DNA of 64,000 bases from Rosellinia necatrix (GCA_021209875.1 JAGYVD010000010.1:2046001-2110000); one strand, 5' to 3'. Counted from the first letter of the stretch, positions 36,944 through 50,416 are shown. The notes: generated by a model from the letters alone, not told the origin. Numbers and translations are program-made.

Positions 36944-39900
36944 GTCACCAAAAATGAGGCGAATACAAGAACGAAAGCAAGCATGGAACCGGCGTTTTGG
37001 GTGCACTGTTATTCGCCTTTTCGATCTCCTATCAAGCAAAACAACTCAGAAACATGGGAATGATTTGGAATAGACTGGAGTCGACAGAGGGAACCGGCAC
37101 ACTTTCGCTTACAGCGCCAAAGGATACCTTGGATCGGAAAACGGGTAGCGAGTTTTGTTAGGGATATGAGCATGAATTATAGATACGATTGGGATGAGCT
37201 GGTTATCATCATGGGCTCTCTCTTTACATGGGCTCTTTACACGGGATTCGCGGGCTCTTGATGCGTTCGTTTTATTTCCTTTGTCATCATGTACCAACAT
37301 CATTCCTATTTCTTCATAGATTTCTATTGGAGAGCTACACGGCTCAACGTCTCAGACCAGAATCGATTTTATATCTATATATATGTAGTCACGTGGCACT
37401 ATATCATCGTCAAGCGAGGTCGCGTTTCCCAGGCCGCAAATTACAACCTCCAGGCAGACATTTGCTTGAGCTTGGACTTGAGGAATAGTGGCTAGCTTGG
37501 CTGACAGGGCGCTACACCCGAACTCCGCAGGTATCCTTCCTTTAATAAGCTATCTCTTGATAGATGATCGCCAAGGTTCTTAAACTTCATGATCATCCCA
37601 AATCCCTCGCTGCCAGATCAATGTACACCATCCCACCGGGGTGGGTAGGAGAAGGAAGACAACGTCGGCCAAGAACATCCGGGCGTTATATATAAAACGA
37701 ATATTGTAGTAAGTTATAGGACGAGACATTCTAATATTCAAATTCGCACCTATTTTGAGAAGGTCGATAAACCTTGCCGTGGATATTTATAGACTATAAA
37801 TGCATAGTATGAATCTTTTGATTAGGTCAGGTAGTCAGAAGCTAGATGGTGGGACTACAGAAGATAGACCAAGGCCTGTGTATCTCGTCTACTTGTGAGT
37901 ATGCCTACTGTGCCACGGGCTTGCATCCGGAGGATATCCGAGCGGAATCAGGCCACATACACTAACCTACCCTGTGCACATACCCATTCCACGGGGCATC
38001 TGACGGCTGGGGACTAGGTTAGGTAGGTACCTACATACAGCAGATGCACCCCGCCATTGCCCCTCGTCAGCCGGGGTCCTCCCTGGTTCCCAGTGGTACA
38101 GCTGCCCCCAATCTCTGCTAGTAGGTAACATTACAGTACCTACTTAACCTAAAGATATAGCGCCTAAGGCCAGGTCTAGCTACCTACCTTAGGTAGGTAG
38201 GTAGTGTACAAGCACACGGGCAGGTAACTAATTAGATGCCTGCCTCATCTCATGGCTTCCACGTTTCTCACCGGCCCCAGTTAACAGCGATTTCTAACGA
38301 TAGACCGGCGCCGAATCACCAACCAAAGCACCTACTTAAGTCAGCAATGACTGCCTACCTAGGCGTTTATCTTCCTCTACTCTACTCTCAGATTAACAGG
38401 GTAGGTAGGTACCTAGGCTGACAGAAGCATGCCATGCCATGCGATTTCAGTTGCGAGGGATCAGACACAGAGCGCAGGCGTTCTCTCTTTCCCAGGCCTA
38501 CCTAAGCATCTAGGTTGGGCAGCCGCACAGGTCAACTCAGATACCTGTTTACTACACGACGTGCACCCGTGTTGAGCTGAAATGTAGTGTACACGGCCGG
38601 TCTGTCTGGGGTATGATGCCGTACACCAACTACACCACACCGTTCTCCCTACCTCGCTGTACCAGGGAGAAGGGTCCTCGTTTGCCCGCTATCTAGTGTA
38701 CGGTTTCCTTCTCTTGGTAAGCAAGGACGGAGCCCTTGTTTTCGCAGGGCTGGGGCTGTCGTAAAAGCCCACGGTCCCAAGTCAGGTATGTACCCACGAT
38801 AACTCAACGTCGACGCAGGACGTTCTGTCCTACCTAACCGAACCAGGTCGGTCCGACCCGCCCCGTTGCGTTCTTTTGCTCCACGCTTGGGGTCGTTCCC
38901 AGAGCCTTCCAACGTTAGTAAGTTCCTTCTCAGCCAGACAGGCAGCAGTGAACCGTCAAATCCCCAGCGCCGAATCGGGGCAGGATGTCTCGTAGGCAGC
39001 TCCCGGTTGGGGCGGCGATCTGTGATTTATGACTTGAGGGCACCACCGTGTCTCGTTACCAGCCGAGCCAAGCATAGCAGTGTTCCAATGTGAAGAGAAT
39101 AAAATACATCTCATCTCTCGTCTCTCGTAAAAGACTCTATTCATACTGTTGACCACGCGGCTCTCGTGGGGTTGCAACTTGAGTGCGTGCGGACGAAGCA
39201 GCCGAGCGCCAATCGCGCATGCGTTCAATCCCACTCGTTCACAACCGTTCCGACCATGATCACGAAAACCATAACAGCCAAGCGAGGGGAACTTGCTGGG
39301 GCCCCGCCTCGAGATGTGCGGTGTGACAGTAGCGCCTGCATCGGAATCATGCGTATGCAGCCCTCTCAGCCAGCCCTCTTTGGCCGCCGGGATACAGATC
39401 AGGGCTAGTTGCGCCCGTTATCACCGTCTAAATCTACCACGGTATCTGACCAACATTCCCATCTTAATAAATGGCGAGGCCAGGACATATAGCGTTAGCA
39501 CCCGCATTCTCAACTCGTGTCCTGCTGAGGAGTGCTTCCGCCTCGACTGTCCGGGAATGCGGAGGTGGCTTGCTGATGTAGCAGCTATCCGCTCAAGCTT
39601 TCGAATAATCCAGGGCGAGCAGTTCGGAGCATTCCTTATCTTTGGTCATCAGATACGGCAACAACACCAATCGGTCGACTTGTCGGGTGGTATGCGACAT
39701 TCACTAGCATACATTGTAGCACCGCACTTCTGCCAGGGCTTGATTGTGTGATCCATGATGTCCGCCATGGTAGGTATCATCTGCAACATCCTGAACCCGC
39801 TGATACCGGCACCTGGACCTCTGCAGCGACCTCTGAGATGGTGGGGGGGCTGAATGAGACAGATTAGCGATCGACCCCTGACCTCCGCCTTGACCAGATG

Positions 39901-40257
39901 GGGATCCGAACGGCACCGATCACTGCACCATCGTTCTCCTGTCGTTCTATTGCAGTTGACTAACCTTCAAACCGCTCGGATTAACACCTTAGCAGGGCTA
40001 CCAGCCGAGCCCACGCATATGCCCGCGCAAGTGTAGTGTATGCGCCAACGATTAATTCCCGGTTTTCCCATGGCGTCTATATACCACCTAGCCTCTCGCA
40101 CTTAGATTTAATTTTTGTGGTCTTGGGTATGCCAGGTGAATTGTACAAGAATAAGGAATACGCCCGGGATCCCCGAGCGCTTCATGGGCTTTAATTCTCG
40201 TAAACTAACTAGATAAGTTACATATCGTCTGTTTTACCGGTCTCGTTTGTTGAAAAT
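36944..40257. other. 3.3 kb gene-free stretch
   Basis: No supported gene. CCTA/TAGG motifs cluster at about 38017-38032, 38178-38205 and 38398-38416. Frames at 38649-39408 and 39293-39751 show no family features. The last few hundred bases are the MFS transporter promoter. Confidence 0.45.
38178..38206. repeat. CTACCTACCTTAGGTAGGTAGGTAG palindromic tract
   Basis: An inverted CCTA/TAGG repeat with a TTAGG centre, with more TAGGTAGGTACC units at 38018-38032 and 38402-38416. Confidence 0.8.
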
Positions 40258-42031
40258 ATGGCACACGATGAAGAGCGACGACGCGATGACTCACTAGACG
40301 AGGCCGCAGAGCTCGCCTCGCTGCTCCCGGACTCACCACGAAGCCCACGACATCGACTACGTGGGGAGAATTTTTCCATCTCTTCAATAGCGTCTTCCAT
40401 TTCCAGCCTCCACTTGCCCGGGCCCGCCAAGACTGCCTCGGTCACACATATTCTTTACTTCATAACATTCATCGCCTCGTATTCGGGTGGTTTCATCGAG
40501 TTGCCTATGACGCGTCTGGTCGAGGACCTCATCTGCCACGACTACTATGATGTGGCGAGCTCGACCCAGCCCATCGACGAGAGCCTCTGCAAAGAGGACT
40601 CGATCCAAAAGCATCTGGCGTACCTCCTGGCCGTGCAGTCGACCTTGTATTCCATCGTTGCCTTCGCTGCAGCCTTCCCATGGGGCCTGGCAGCCGATAA
40701 GTCCGTCCCCACGTCCACCCGTGCGCCGAATGTCCCCGACTGACGTGCCGCACTCCTAGAATCGGCAGAAAGCCCATCGTGGCGGTCGCCATGACGGGGC
40801 TGCTAGTCAGTGCTCTAATAGAGTTGGCCGTGGTGTATTGGAGCAACGTATTCCCCATCACCGCCATCTGGGCCTCGGCTGCAGGCCAGCTCCTCGGTGG
40901 CGGCAACGGCGTCTTAATCGCCGTGGTGCTCAGCATGATCGCGGACGCGACGAACGAAGAGGACAGGTTTGTTTTGTTTTCTTGTCTCTTTTTCCTGTGC
41001 TCCATTTACAACATTCCTTAAAACCAAACACGAAGAAAAGAATTTGTTCGCGTTTTTAGCTAAGCTAATATCATATCCTGAACAGGGCTATCGCGTTCCT
41101 GCGCACACATGTCGCGAGCCTCTGCGGCAACCTCTTATCGCCGTCGCTCGCGGGCTTCGTGATGGAGAAAGCCGGCCCCTGGGTGCCCCCGCTGATTGGT
41201 ATTGGGCTCTTCTTCCTGGGCGGGGTCGCCTTGTTCTTCCTGCCGGAGACGCGGGCGGCCAAGGCCGACCCGTCGCAAGAGCCCGACGAGCTGGGCGCGC
41301 CCGGTAGCTCGAGCACAGGCTCGGGGGTATCGCAGATCTTCGGACAATTTCTGGACTCCCTGAGCATCCTCAAGTCGTGGTCCCTCATATTGCTGTTGGT
41401 GACGGCACTGGCCTCGATGCCCATCATGGACTCGACGCTCCAGTTCCTGAACCAGTTCGTTTCGAAGCGGTACCAAATCAAAATCGCACGCACCGGTTAT
41501 GTGCAGACTACGTATGGCGTCGCCAGCATCATTATGACGCTCTTCATTCTGCCCCGGATCTCCGCCATCCTCGTCGACCCCGCCACGCCCGCGCGGTATC
41601 GCGCTAGGGACGAACAGCACCGCGACCTCTCGCTGGCGCGCTGGTCGTACGCCATGCTATTCCTCGGCGCGCTGACACTCGGCCTGTCGCCGACGTTGGC
41701 CGGCTTCGTCTTCGGCTTGCTACTCATGGCCGTCGGGTCCGGCTCTAGCAGTCTGTCTAAGAGTCTCATGAGCGTCTACGTCGACCCGGCTCACCGCTCG
41801 CGTCTCTTCAGCCTCGTCGGCATGGTCGAGCTCCTCGGCAGCGTCTTCTCCCAGCCTCTGCTCGCCGGCCTCTTCGCGGTTGGCCTGAGGTGGCACGACG
41901 GTGCCTGGATCGGCCTCCCTTATCTCGGCCTCGCGGCGCTCATTGCGCTCTCCGGTTCCCTACTCCTCTTCGTGCGCATACCGCGCAATAGTGGCTACGC
42001 GCCGCTCTCGAGGAGTCGCGAGGATGCGTGA
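40258..42031 (+). CDS. MFS transporter (12 predicted helices)
   Basis: A major facilitator in a cellular membrane. Exons 40258-40700, 40760-40966 and 41086-42031 encode 531 residues. A long polar N-terminus (about 60 residues) precedes helix 1 (VTHILYFITFIASYSGGFIE). The family loop between helices 2 and 3 is GLAADKIGRKP, split by the first intron, whose CTGAC branch site and TAG acceptor restore it. Helix 4 and 5 segments follow (GQLLGGGNGVLIAVVLSMIADAT, LSPSLAGFVME). A cytoplasmic loop of about 50 residues divides the two halves, and the second half carries six helices. The substrate is unknown. The organisation resembles the fungal MFS group related to SLC46-type carriers, but that is a weak impression. 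It converges with the transcription factor gene downstream. Confidence 0.88.
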
Positions 42032-42751
42032 CCTAATTCGCCTTCTTTATGAACGTACGGGTAGACAATATGACGCAATAAGATAGGGAGCTTGGGATAT
42101 GATGAATTAGCATGCCTTCTACAGTCTTTGTTTTTCGGGAGCAGCCTAGATTTGTCTGTTTTTTTTCTGTTTTTTTTTAGCGACGGGTAGATATGTATGG
42201 AGTTCCGGGAGCGTTTGTTTTAGGCGACGTTATTGCGACAGACATGAGACACAACAGAGACACAACAGAGAGATTTAGATTTGCAGATTGCGGAGTAACG
42301 ACAAATATGAGCTATTACCTTCCTCGCAACACCCGTCGAGACGATGGGAGAGAGAAATGAACTGGCTGTCAGATTGACTACCTATTAAGGAGCAGAGTAA
42401 ATAAGTTTCCAAAGGCTCATGATTTTAGATCCTGCGCATGGCAGACCAGATACAACACAAGCACTCGGATGCATATATCCCCTCCCCTACTTGAGTCTTC
42501 ACCGATATTCCCAGACGCCACTCGCCGCAACCACGCGGAACCCCAGGGAGGCGACCGTTTTCCCAATTCCGTAAGCAAGACCGCCATAATTGGGAAATAT
42601 CACTTTTAAGCAGATTAAGATAGGTATGTATATACACACACGCAAGTTTTCCAACCTAGAAATCCCACAAAAAAAAAGGGATCATCTGCACCTCGTACAT
42701 CGCCTCCGCGCCGCGCAAGCGCAGCGCAGAAGAACCGTTCCCGTCCCATCC
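42032..42751. other. Intergenic region between convergent 3' ends
   Basis: No gene. T-rich runs (42158-42179) follow the transporter stop and likely belong to its 3' UTR or terminator. The remainder flanks the stop codon of the transcription factor. Confidence 0.5.
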
Positions 42752-45700
42752 TTACGCGGCGCAGACGCCACCCTCGTCCCTCAGCGCGTCGAGCAGGATG
42801 CACGCCAGCTCTTTATCGCGAGCCTCTGCCTCTGTCCCGGCATCGCGAGCGTCACCGCCGCCACTGCCACCGCCACTGCCACCGCTGCGGTCGTCGTCCC
42901 AGGCGTGGTCTAGCCAGTCGCTCGCGGCGTCGTACATGTCGCAATCGTCGGCGCCCGCATTTACCCCCTGGGTCTCGCCGCCGTGACCGTGCGCGCCATC
43001 GCCGTCGTCGTCGTTGGTCTGCGACACGTACGCGGCGAGGGCGGCCTCGGCGCCGCCGAGCGCGTAGTCGATGTCGAGGAACATGGGCATGGGCACGTCG
43101 CGGGCCGCGGCGTCCGCGCCGCCGAGCGGGGGAAGGGGCGCGGTGGTGGCGACGGTGGGGAGAGGCTCCGGCGGCCGGCTGGCGTCGGTGTCGTCCCCCG
43201 TTGCGCGGTCGGTCGCGTCCGCGGAATCGGGAGATGTCGAGTCTTCTTCGTCTGATGATATTACGTGCGCGCGGCGGCGGCAGCGGCCCGGCTGTGCATG
43301 CGTCGGCGGCGGCATCTGCGGAACGGCCACCCCGAGCGGAGAAGGCGGCGGCGGTGGCATCGGAGACGGCGGTATTCTGAGATGATGGCTCCCCGTCAGG
43401 AGCGCGCGGATCGGGCTGAAGCCGTGCGCGAAGAGGCCTCGGAGCTTGAGGGGGAAGTCGGACTCCTTGGCCAGTCTGCCCTTGCTTATGCTGATGTCCA
43501 TGGTCATAGCGAGGCGGAGGTAGAAGCCGGGGTTGCACGCCAATATGTCCGTCCAGTCGGAGATGATGGGCGGCATGTCGTTCGATGACGAGTCCCGGGC
43601 TAGCGCCGCGATGGACGTTGTGGTGCTTGGTGTGCTCCCGGGAGGGTCGATCTGGGCGAGATTGACGATGTGGCGTATCGTCTCGCTAATGTAATCCACG
43701 CTGTCGTACTGCGGCTGGTAGGCCTTCATGGCCTCGATCAGAACGTTGAGTCTCTGTTGTTTTAGCGCCATCCGCCTTGTCTCGTCCGGCGTCGCTCTGC
43801 TTCGCTTGTTCTGAGATAAGAGCTTTACATCGATGATATGAAGCACCAATGGCAGTGCCGTACATGCCATCCTACATGAAAAATCAGCGTGGGTGTGGGC
43901 CTGATCTGTCTTGAACTACTACTTACGCGCTGATGGGTAGCCACCGTGCAAGGCGGCGGTGTATTAGTTCGTTCAGGCATTCAGTTACACCATAAGCGGC
44001 ATCTTGTAATTCATGTCGGCTTTCATAGATGTTCGAGAATCCAGGCGGGTTGGTGTGTGGGTTTGATGATGCAGATGCCATGGCTATTTGAAGTAACTCA
44101 TGATGGCATAGCAAAGTCCGTGAAGAACTGACATATAACTGTAAGTGACTAGTTAAAGGGGGATTTGTTAAGAATGGTGACTTACTGATAGAACATATAC
44201 ATCATATTCGTATACAGTATAACCGAATCATGCTGAAGATACTTATCTCCCGACGATTTGCTTGGTTCACCATCACCTCCAAACATGGGAAAGCGAAGAG
44301 TCGCCGCTTTATACCACCTCCTCAATGCCGCTTTAGATTTTCGTACATTTTCAGCGCCCTCGACCCCGTCGTGTCTACCCCAGCCTGGAATGTCGTCGAG
44401 CGGAAATACTAGTGTTAGGAGATCCGTTAATACCGACAACAGTTCGCCGAGTTGGCCGAATATCTCGATTAGTTGCCGCTTGGTCTCCGAGTTGTATACC
44501 TTCGACCGCCCTATTTCGTCTGATAGATCCGAGAAGCCAAGCCCACTATTTGAGTCGAAGTCAAACTGAGCCCGGGATATTTGAATGCTCCGCCGCATAC
44601 CGAGGGAAACTAAACGATCGCGTAAAACGCAGCACCACCATAAACGCTTCCGACAATTTTGCCTTTTGTATTCGACCGGCTCCGTTACAGGAGAGAACAT
44701 AGGCATAGCCGAGTATATGTGTGCCTCTGCGCTCTTGGCGTTCTGTATCGCAACACCGAGCCAAGCAGTGTTTGGCTTCCTCGTTGCGAGTGACCAGTTC
44801 GGGGGCCAGTAGGTAAGCAGCAGCGCGGCCTGGGAGAGGCAGACAAGGGACGATTCGGTATCAAAGTCAAACAAGAGCTGCATACATTAGGCTCAGATAA
44901 CTTTCTTGGGGTGGACATTGTGAATTGTGAGTACCTTCGTTCGTCGGTATAAGGCCGCTCTAGCGGTGCGGATATCGGGAAACCCCAAGGCTTTGATGCT
45001 ACTTTTTGAAACAAACTATTAAATTAGCCTTGTAATTCAGAGACACGAAGAAATCGACTCACGTTACAACAGGCGAATAGCATTGCTTGGAAAACGAGTA
45101 GAGACAACCTTTCGCCAGCGCCCGCGCGGCCTTGTTGGCAGTAAATATCCCAGAAGTCGCCTTCGTTGAATAACGGCATGAGCGGATGGACGTGCAAGAA
45201 AAACTGTTGTACAAACTCGTCGAGAATCGGCCGTGTAGGTATCCTAAGACAGCCCTGAGATTCGAGGAAATTCACATCTTGAGGCAACACGTTATGCAGG
45301 TTTCCGATGAAAAGAAACGGGTAATACGAGTATATGACATCTGGGTTAACAACAACTGGTTGCTCGCCAACCCAGAAAGACATATCCGTAGTTCCTAACG
45401 AGCTGAAGTTCGGTAGTGACATTGGCGAGGCATCTATTAAAAACCATGAGAAGGTAGATTATGGGAGAGGCCATTGCTACTCACTGTTGAATCCCGGTGT
45501 TTCGTCCGATGGCTGGTCAAGCGATGCCTCGGGATGCTGGTTAAATACTGGGTAAGGTTGTTGTTCTCCTGGTATATCCATCCGTATGCTTCCCCCGGGA
45601 TCGGAAAAGTGTGGTGTAGGCACGTTTATAACCGCTAAGGGACCATTAGGTTCAATGGGTTCCGTCTGCGGCGTAGTATGTTCATAGTTTACCACTGAGC

Positions 45701-46067
45701 TAACGACATCGTTCGTCATATTTCTGTGACTGACATGGTCGAGATTATACGGTGGATGTGACACTTGAGCACTCTCATCGCCCTCACGTTCTACTTTCCG
45801 GCTGAGGCAGTGTTGTTAATTACGCCTGAGGGGGACACGTTGGTGGTGGACGAACGGCCCTACTTACAACCTTGAGGCCCGGCTTGTAACAATACAAGTC
45901 TCGCTGTCAAGATAACAGTTCATGCATGGCCGGCCCCTCTGAGACACATCGCAGCGCACTTTTCGAGCACGGCACGAAAGACACGCTTTGGGTGCTCTCC
46001 TTCTCGTCTTATGGGGATCACGGGTCGTATGGGCCGCTGGTTCAAAGGTGGCTACCGAGGCCATCAT
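42752..46067 (-). CDS. Zn2Cys6 transcription factor with fungal-specific regulatory domain
   Basis: A nuclear DNA-binding regulator. Exons: 46067-45868, 45801-45485, 45433-45063, 45015-44935, 44877-44186, 44127-43927 and 43871-42752, giving 993 residues. The binuclear zinc cluster has Cys29, 32, 39, 48, 51 and 58 (CLSCRARKVRC...CMNC...C). A basic linker (RFRKVERE) follows and is completed only by the first splice. The middle holds the fungal transcription-factor domain (FFLHVHPLMPLFNEGDFW; RKRLWWCCVLRDRLVSLGMRR). The C-terminal third has Pro runs, acidic patches (SSDEEDSTSPDSAD) and a Gly-Ser spacer, as in activation regions. The layout resembles the cutinase factor CTF1 group, so lipid or cutin regulation is possible but not shown. 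Met46067 or Met46064 may start it. Confidence 0.88.
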
Positions 46068-47649
46068 TCCGGGGCATTAGATGAAGGTCACAATAATGAT
46101 AGTCTCAGCGGCCCCAGAAAGAGGAACTTGGAGACAGGAAAGGTGGTTGAAGGCACCAATAAGTTGGGGAAACGTGGGGTATACTTAATAGAATCAGGAG
46201 ATTCGACTTAAAAGTATGGGGTTTGATGGAGACAGCCTCAAGTTGGTTCTGGACTACCCATGGAGATGGACGGCGCTAGTTTAGATACTTAAGTAGTGAG
46301 CGATGCCCTGCATGTCACCTACTTACTAAGTAGCCGACAAGGTTGATATTGACCACCACGAGACAAGTCACCTAATCCATTGTATGGCAATGCTCTCGGA
46401 TGTCCCGGTGACGAACATGCCGATTTGCAGCGAGCGAGCGAGCGAGGCGAGAAAAGCGGCGAGTATACTTATACTCCGTAGAGGCGTAGGTATACTCATA
46501 TTGCCGCCGCATGACCAATAAGGCCTATTAGTGCCTGCTATACCTTTTCGTCTCGACCCTCTCGGCCATCTCGACCGTGTCCTAGTGATACTAGCCCTGG
46601 GAACGAGGCGTCAAACACGTTGCATCCCGCAGCAACCGTAAAACAGCCCGTGTTGAGCACGGGCATCATCAACATCCCGACCAGTTGATTACGCGACAGA
46701 CCATGCATACATCCCCATAGTGCCGTGCATACCGTCGATCCTAGAGCGGAGATGGATGCGTACTATTACCATTCTGGCCTGGCTCGCCCGCTTGGATATG
46801 GGGAGGATTAAGTCATACAGCAAGGATCGAAATATCGTTCTGCGATCTTGCCAATGCACTCGCACGCGTAAAACTACATGCGGGTTCACAGGTAGAGGCG
46901 TTCAAGGACCGAACCGTAGAAGGCTGGTATTGAATTATTAGCTATGAAGCCTGAAACGGATGGGTGAGTCGTGGTGTAGTGTAGGCAGGGCGTAGTAAAG
47001 GAAGGACCTGGGCCCTCCGTGAGAGATTCCGGAGGAACACTGTCTTTCCCGAGGCTGTTCAATCCTTATAGAGCGGGCATGTATGCTGCTAGCTCGGTAA
47101 GCCGTTTAGGGGCTCCACAACTACTACCGAACACCCCTGCCCCCGCCAGTTGACTCTTCAGTACCCACAATCACGCATACCTACCTACTGCAGTTGCCCA
47201 GGCACCCCAACAGACGCCCAGCAGATACCAAATAGCGGCAACTGGCCAGGTTTAACAGGCTACTCCATTAAAACCATGCCTTGAATTCAAACACTGTATA
47301 TTTTGCTACCCTAGCAGTATCAGTTCCCATTCCTAATACTAAATAGTATGGTCATTATTTCGTAGCTTGAAGGTGTTGAGCCGCGAGTGTAGACCGATGC
47401 CAGGGCGCACCAGCAGCTGCCTCAGACCCGAAATCGCAAATATATTCCCAACGCTGAGCTCCCTTATTTCTAGCAAACGACCCCAGCTCGATGAAAATAA
47501 CACCGAAGACGGAGCAGGTATAATTGGCACGCCGAGGGGGAGAGAGAGGACTAAGGCCTGGCCAGCCTCGGACAGGACAGGCAGTACTTCATCGACCACC
47601 ATGGAATACTCTTGTTCATTGGCCCGCGTTTCGATTAGCACTGGGAACT
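46068..47649. other. Intergenic region, likely regulator promoter and degraded sequence
   Basis: No supported gene. The first few hundred bases are the promoter of the transcription factor. The part from about 47360 to 47649 carries open frames on both strands. It may be the eroded 5' part of the nuclease-like pseudogene, since that family normally has some 200 more N-terminal residues, but no clear match could be read. Confidence 0.4.
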
Positions 47650-48272
47650 ATGTCCGATATTTCAAAGACGTCCAAGACGTCCCCTGAAGCCCAAGAACGC
47701 GAGACGAGACTAAATCTACGCCGCTCCAAGCCAGTCCGTTATTGCATCTCCGTCGAGCCCGGGAATGAAAGTCATATTGAAGTCGACGAACTGCAGACAC
47801 AACCAGGATTTATTTAATATTGACCATACCGACTACCACCCGCTGAGACAGTGGCTCGTTATTCTTAGCGCCGAGTCTAACATGGAGGCGCAAGTACAGC
47901 TCGGTGTTTGGCAAGCTACGCAGTGGACTCTACTAGAGGATCTCATAAACACTGAGGGAGATGTGACGCAGCCACTTATACCATTTCTCCCAGCCCTCAT
48001 CATCCACGGCCATGAGTGGTCTTTCGTAGCCGCTACGAAGTCCAGCAAGCGCACGGTACGTCTTTGCGCCCCTTACCTATGTCAGCCAACTGCCCACTCC
48101 TTTGATTGCGAACGACCCTCAGGTGTTATGGCTCGGACATGCTATCGGAAAGACCGACTCTGCCCTTGGTATTTTCTAGATTATCCATGCTTTAAGGCAT
48201 ATTGCATCATGGATGCGTGGGACGTACTGGCCCTGGTATCAGAAGTGTATATTACAATTAGGGAAACAGTAA
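47650..48272 (+). pseudogene. Broken PD-(D/E)XK nuclease-like gene (fungal family)
   Basis: The 3' half of a gene of the expanded fungal PD-(D/E)XK nuclease-like family of unknown role. Readable marks are KPVRYCISVEPGNES, then DHTDYHPLRQW, VQLGVWQATQW, FLPALIIHGHEWSFVAATKS, VLWLGHAIGKTDSALGIF, IIHALRHIASWM and YWPWYQKCILQ. A normal intron (48056-48122, GTACGT to CAG) is kept. Two lesions break it: a one-base frame change between about 47800 and 47825, and TAG at 48177-48179 where the family has CAG (Gln). The core motif normally written E-x-K reads SAESN, so the catalytic Lys is also lost. The N-terminal half is not recognisable. A working copy elsewhere in the genome is possible. Confidence 0.7.
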
Positions 48273-50416
48273 AAGTAAGTGGGCTGGAGGCTGGACCGGC
48301 CATAATATGCCTATCCTCTTGTGATAACTAGTAAATATGCATTCTAGACCGCGGCAGACGATCTTGTGCTTAGAATTTCACCTTTTTTTTTTTTTATAGA
48401 ACAGGCGATTGGACTTTTTTCTAGAGTCCTGTATATAGTGCGATAGACTGTGGAAACGAATAAGACAGCAGCATATGCATCTCACCAACAGCAGAGTCTA
48501 GTTTATTAGCATTTTGGCTTTGTCTTATGAAATTATTAGGCCTCGCTGTCAGAGGAAGAGAGCCCGTAGGACACAGAGCTTGGCGAAGATATAGTTCTGG
48601 CGATACGCGCGACAAGCAAACATTTTGCGGCCAACCATTTTGGTTTGACTCTTCTACTGTTGGCGCCTCTACTGGCGGCTCTGCCACTGCTGTATTAAAG
48701 GATAGAAACTAAGCTGTAGCCCGATACGTTTTCTTGATAGACAGGATGTTTGCGATCATGATATAAGCAAAGGTGTGACCAAGTATGATAAATGAGACCT
48801 GAGCAACAGACATGTTATAAGTGGTTAAAATAGGTAGGTATATACCATGGCTAGCATGGTTAGCATGGTCAGGGTTGATAAATTAGTCGGTGACTAAATT
48901 TAGGCACTAACCAACACATTAGTTCGTTAATATTAGTCAGTCTACTAGCTAAACAAGCTAAATTGTAGAGTTTCGCCGTCTTCTCAGGCCTCGAAACCTT
49001 TCAATCCCCAGCATTCCAGTCTAATTACTAGGACCAAGCGAGGTGGGCGGAGAGAAAGCCTATAGTATGCCATAGAATAGCGAATTATTTTTCAATATGA
49101 ATCGTACACACAAAAGAGACACTCTAAGCCGGGCAGTGGGATATGTACTATCGTCTAGATAGTCTGTGGGAGGGATGAAAAGGTAGTAATAGTCACAGAA
49201 TGGACTGAATGGAAACACGAAGTACCTAGTGCTATGATACGACTTTTCGCTGTGCTTGGGGTTACTATCAAATTCACCCTACCCGCCGTCCAGCGAGCAT
49301 CTCCGAGTGCTGGCTTGCCCATCAATACTTTGAAACGTTTTAGCGAGACCGATGGCACCGAGTGCGGTAGCGTGTATACTCCAGTGGGTATTTTCTAGTC
49401 GGATATCCGGGGGAATAAGGGTACCCGTCATGGATGCTACCCTCTAGTACAAAGTCTGGCCTTGTCTATTCTATTATGACTTCACAGGTTCTTTGACTGT
49501 TCGTCCTCCACATATCTATCATACCCTAACCCAGAAACGAAACTACAGCAATTCTAATATACCCCAAAGGTGCTAGATTAAGGCAGTTTTTGATAGGCGT
49601 ATCATGTCAAATGCAGACATGGTCGTCTCATGGCCTGTATCGAAAAGGTCGAAATTCACTTCAAGAGGGAGGGCTATGAAGTAGTCCAATTAGCTCAAAT
49701 TTCGGTGCGAACTTTAAGGGCGAGACGGTAAATACATCTGACGATTACCAGAATTGCGAAAAGGGATATTATTGGCCCGGCGGAGCTTAAGCGCCTTGTT
49801 TGAAGCATATAGAAGGGAGACAACTCCGTGGAAGTGGCCGGGTGGATGAGCATTTTTTAGTGTGTGCACTGCCGAAGAGCATATCCAGGAGCGAGTGCTG
49901 TATAACGAAGCAATACTAAATAGAGGGAAGCGCGAGTTGCGCTTGTCTCAGAAAATTTATCAAAGGGGAAAGAGACTAGATATGAAGGTGACTTGGCGAG
50001 GAGGGTGACGTCAGATACGAAACACGCAAAGCGAAAGTCGCAGACATGATATCCGAAGGGTATTATACTAAAAGAAACCCCAGCACTCTCACAATACATA
50101 TTGTGTGTCAAACCTTCAGGAGGCCAATAAATCTAGATACTGAATGAATCAAAGAATTATCTAAAGAAAATATAATCGAAATCCACCTAGGACTCGGCGT
50201 AGTGCAAGACGGCCGCGGTACTTCTCAACCCGGTATGGTGTTGCACGGCTATGACTAAAAGACCAGCCCCCAGCTACTACACCCGAATCCCCACGAGCTA
50301 GCATTTCAAAACTTCTCACAATTCTCACAATAATCCGCGTCGATCTCGTTCATAACAAAGAGAAAGATCTTAAACCCGTCCAAAAAAAAGAAAAAGAAAA
50401 CCTTCACAGTGTAAAA
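48273..50416. other. 2.1 kb gene-free stretch
   Basis: AT-rich with many short repeats (for example TAGCATGGTTAGCATGGTCA near 48851). No frame has family features. The end near 50380-50410 is A-rich and forms the leader of the agmatinase gene. Confidence 0.45.

Noticed and set aside
39293..39751. 152-codon plus-strand frame
   Set aside because: No family features and no plausible leader or start; neighbouring frames are equally long.
43265..43588. Arg-rich plus-strand frames
   Set aside because: They are shadows of the GC-rich C-terminal exon of the Zn2Cys6 factor on the other strand.
42752..48272. Regulator, transporter and nuclease-like gene as one functional cluster
   Set aside because: No biosynthetic core enzyme is present and the nuclease-like gene is broken; adjacency alone is not enough.
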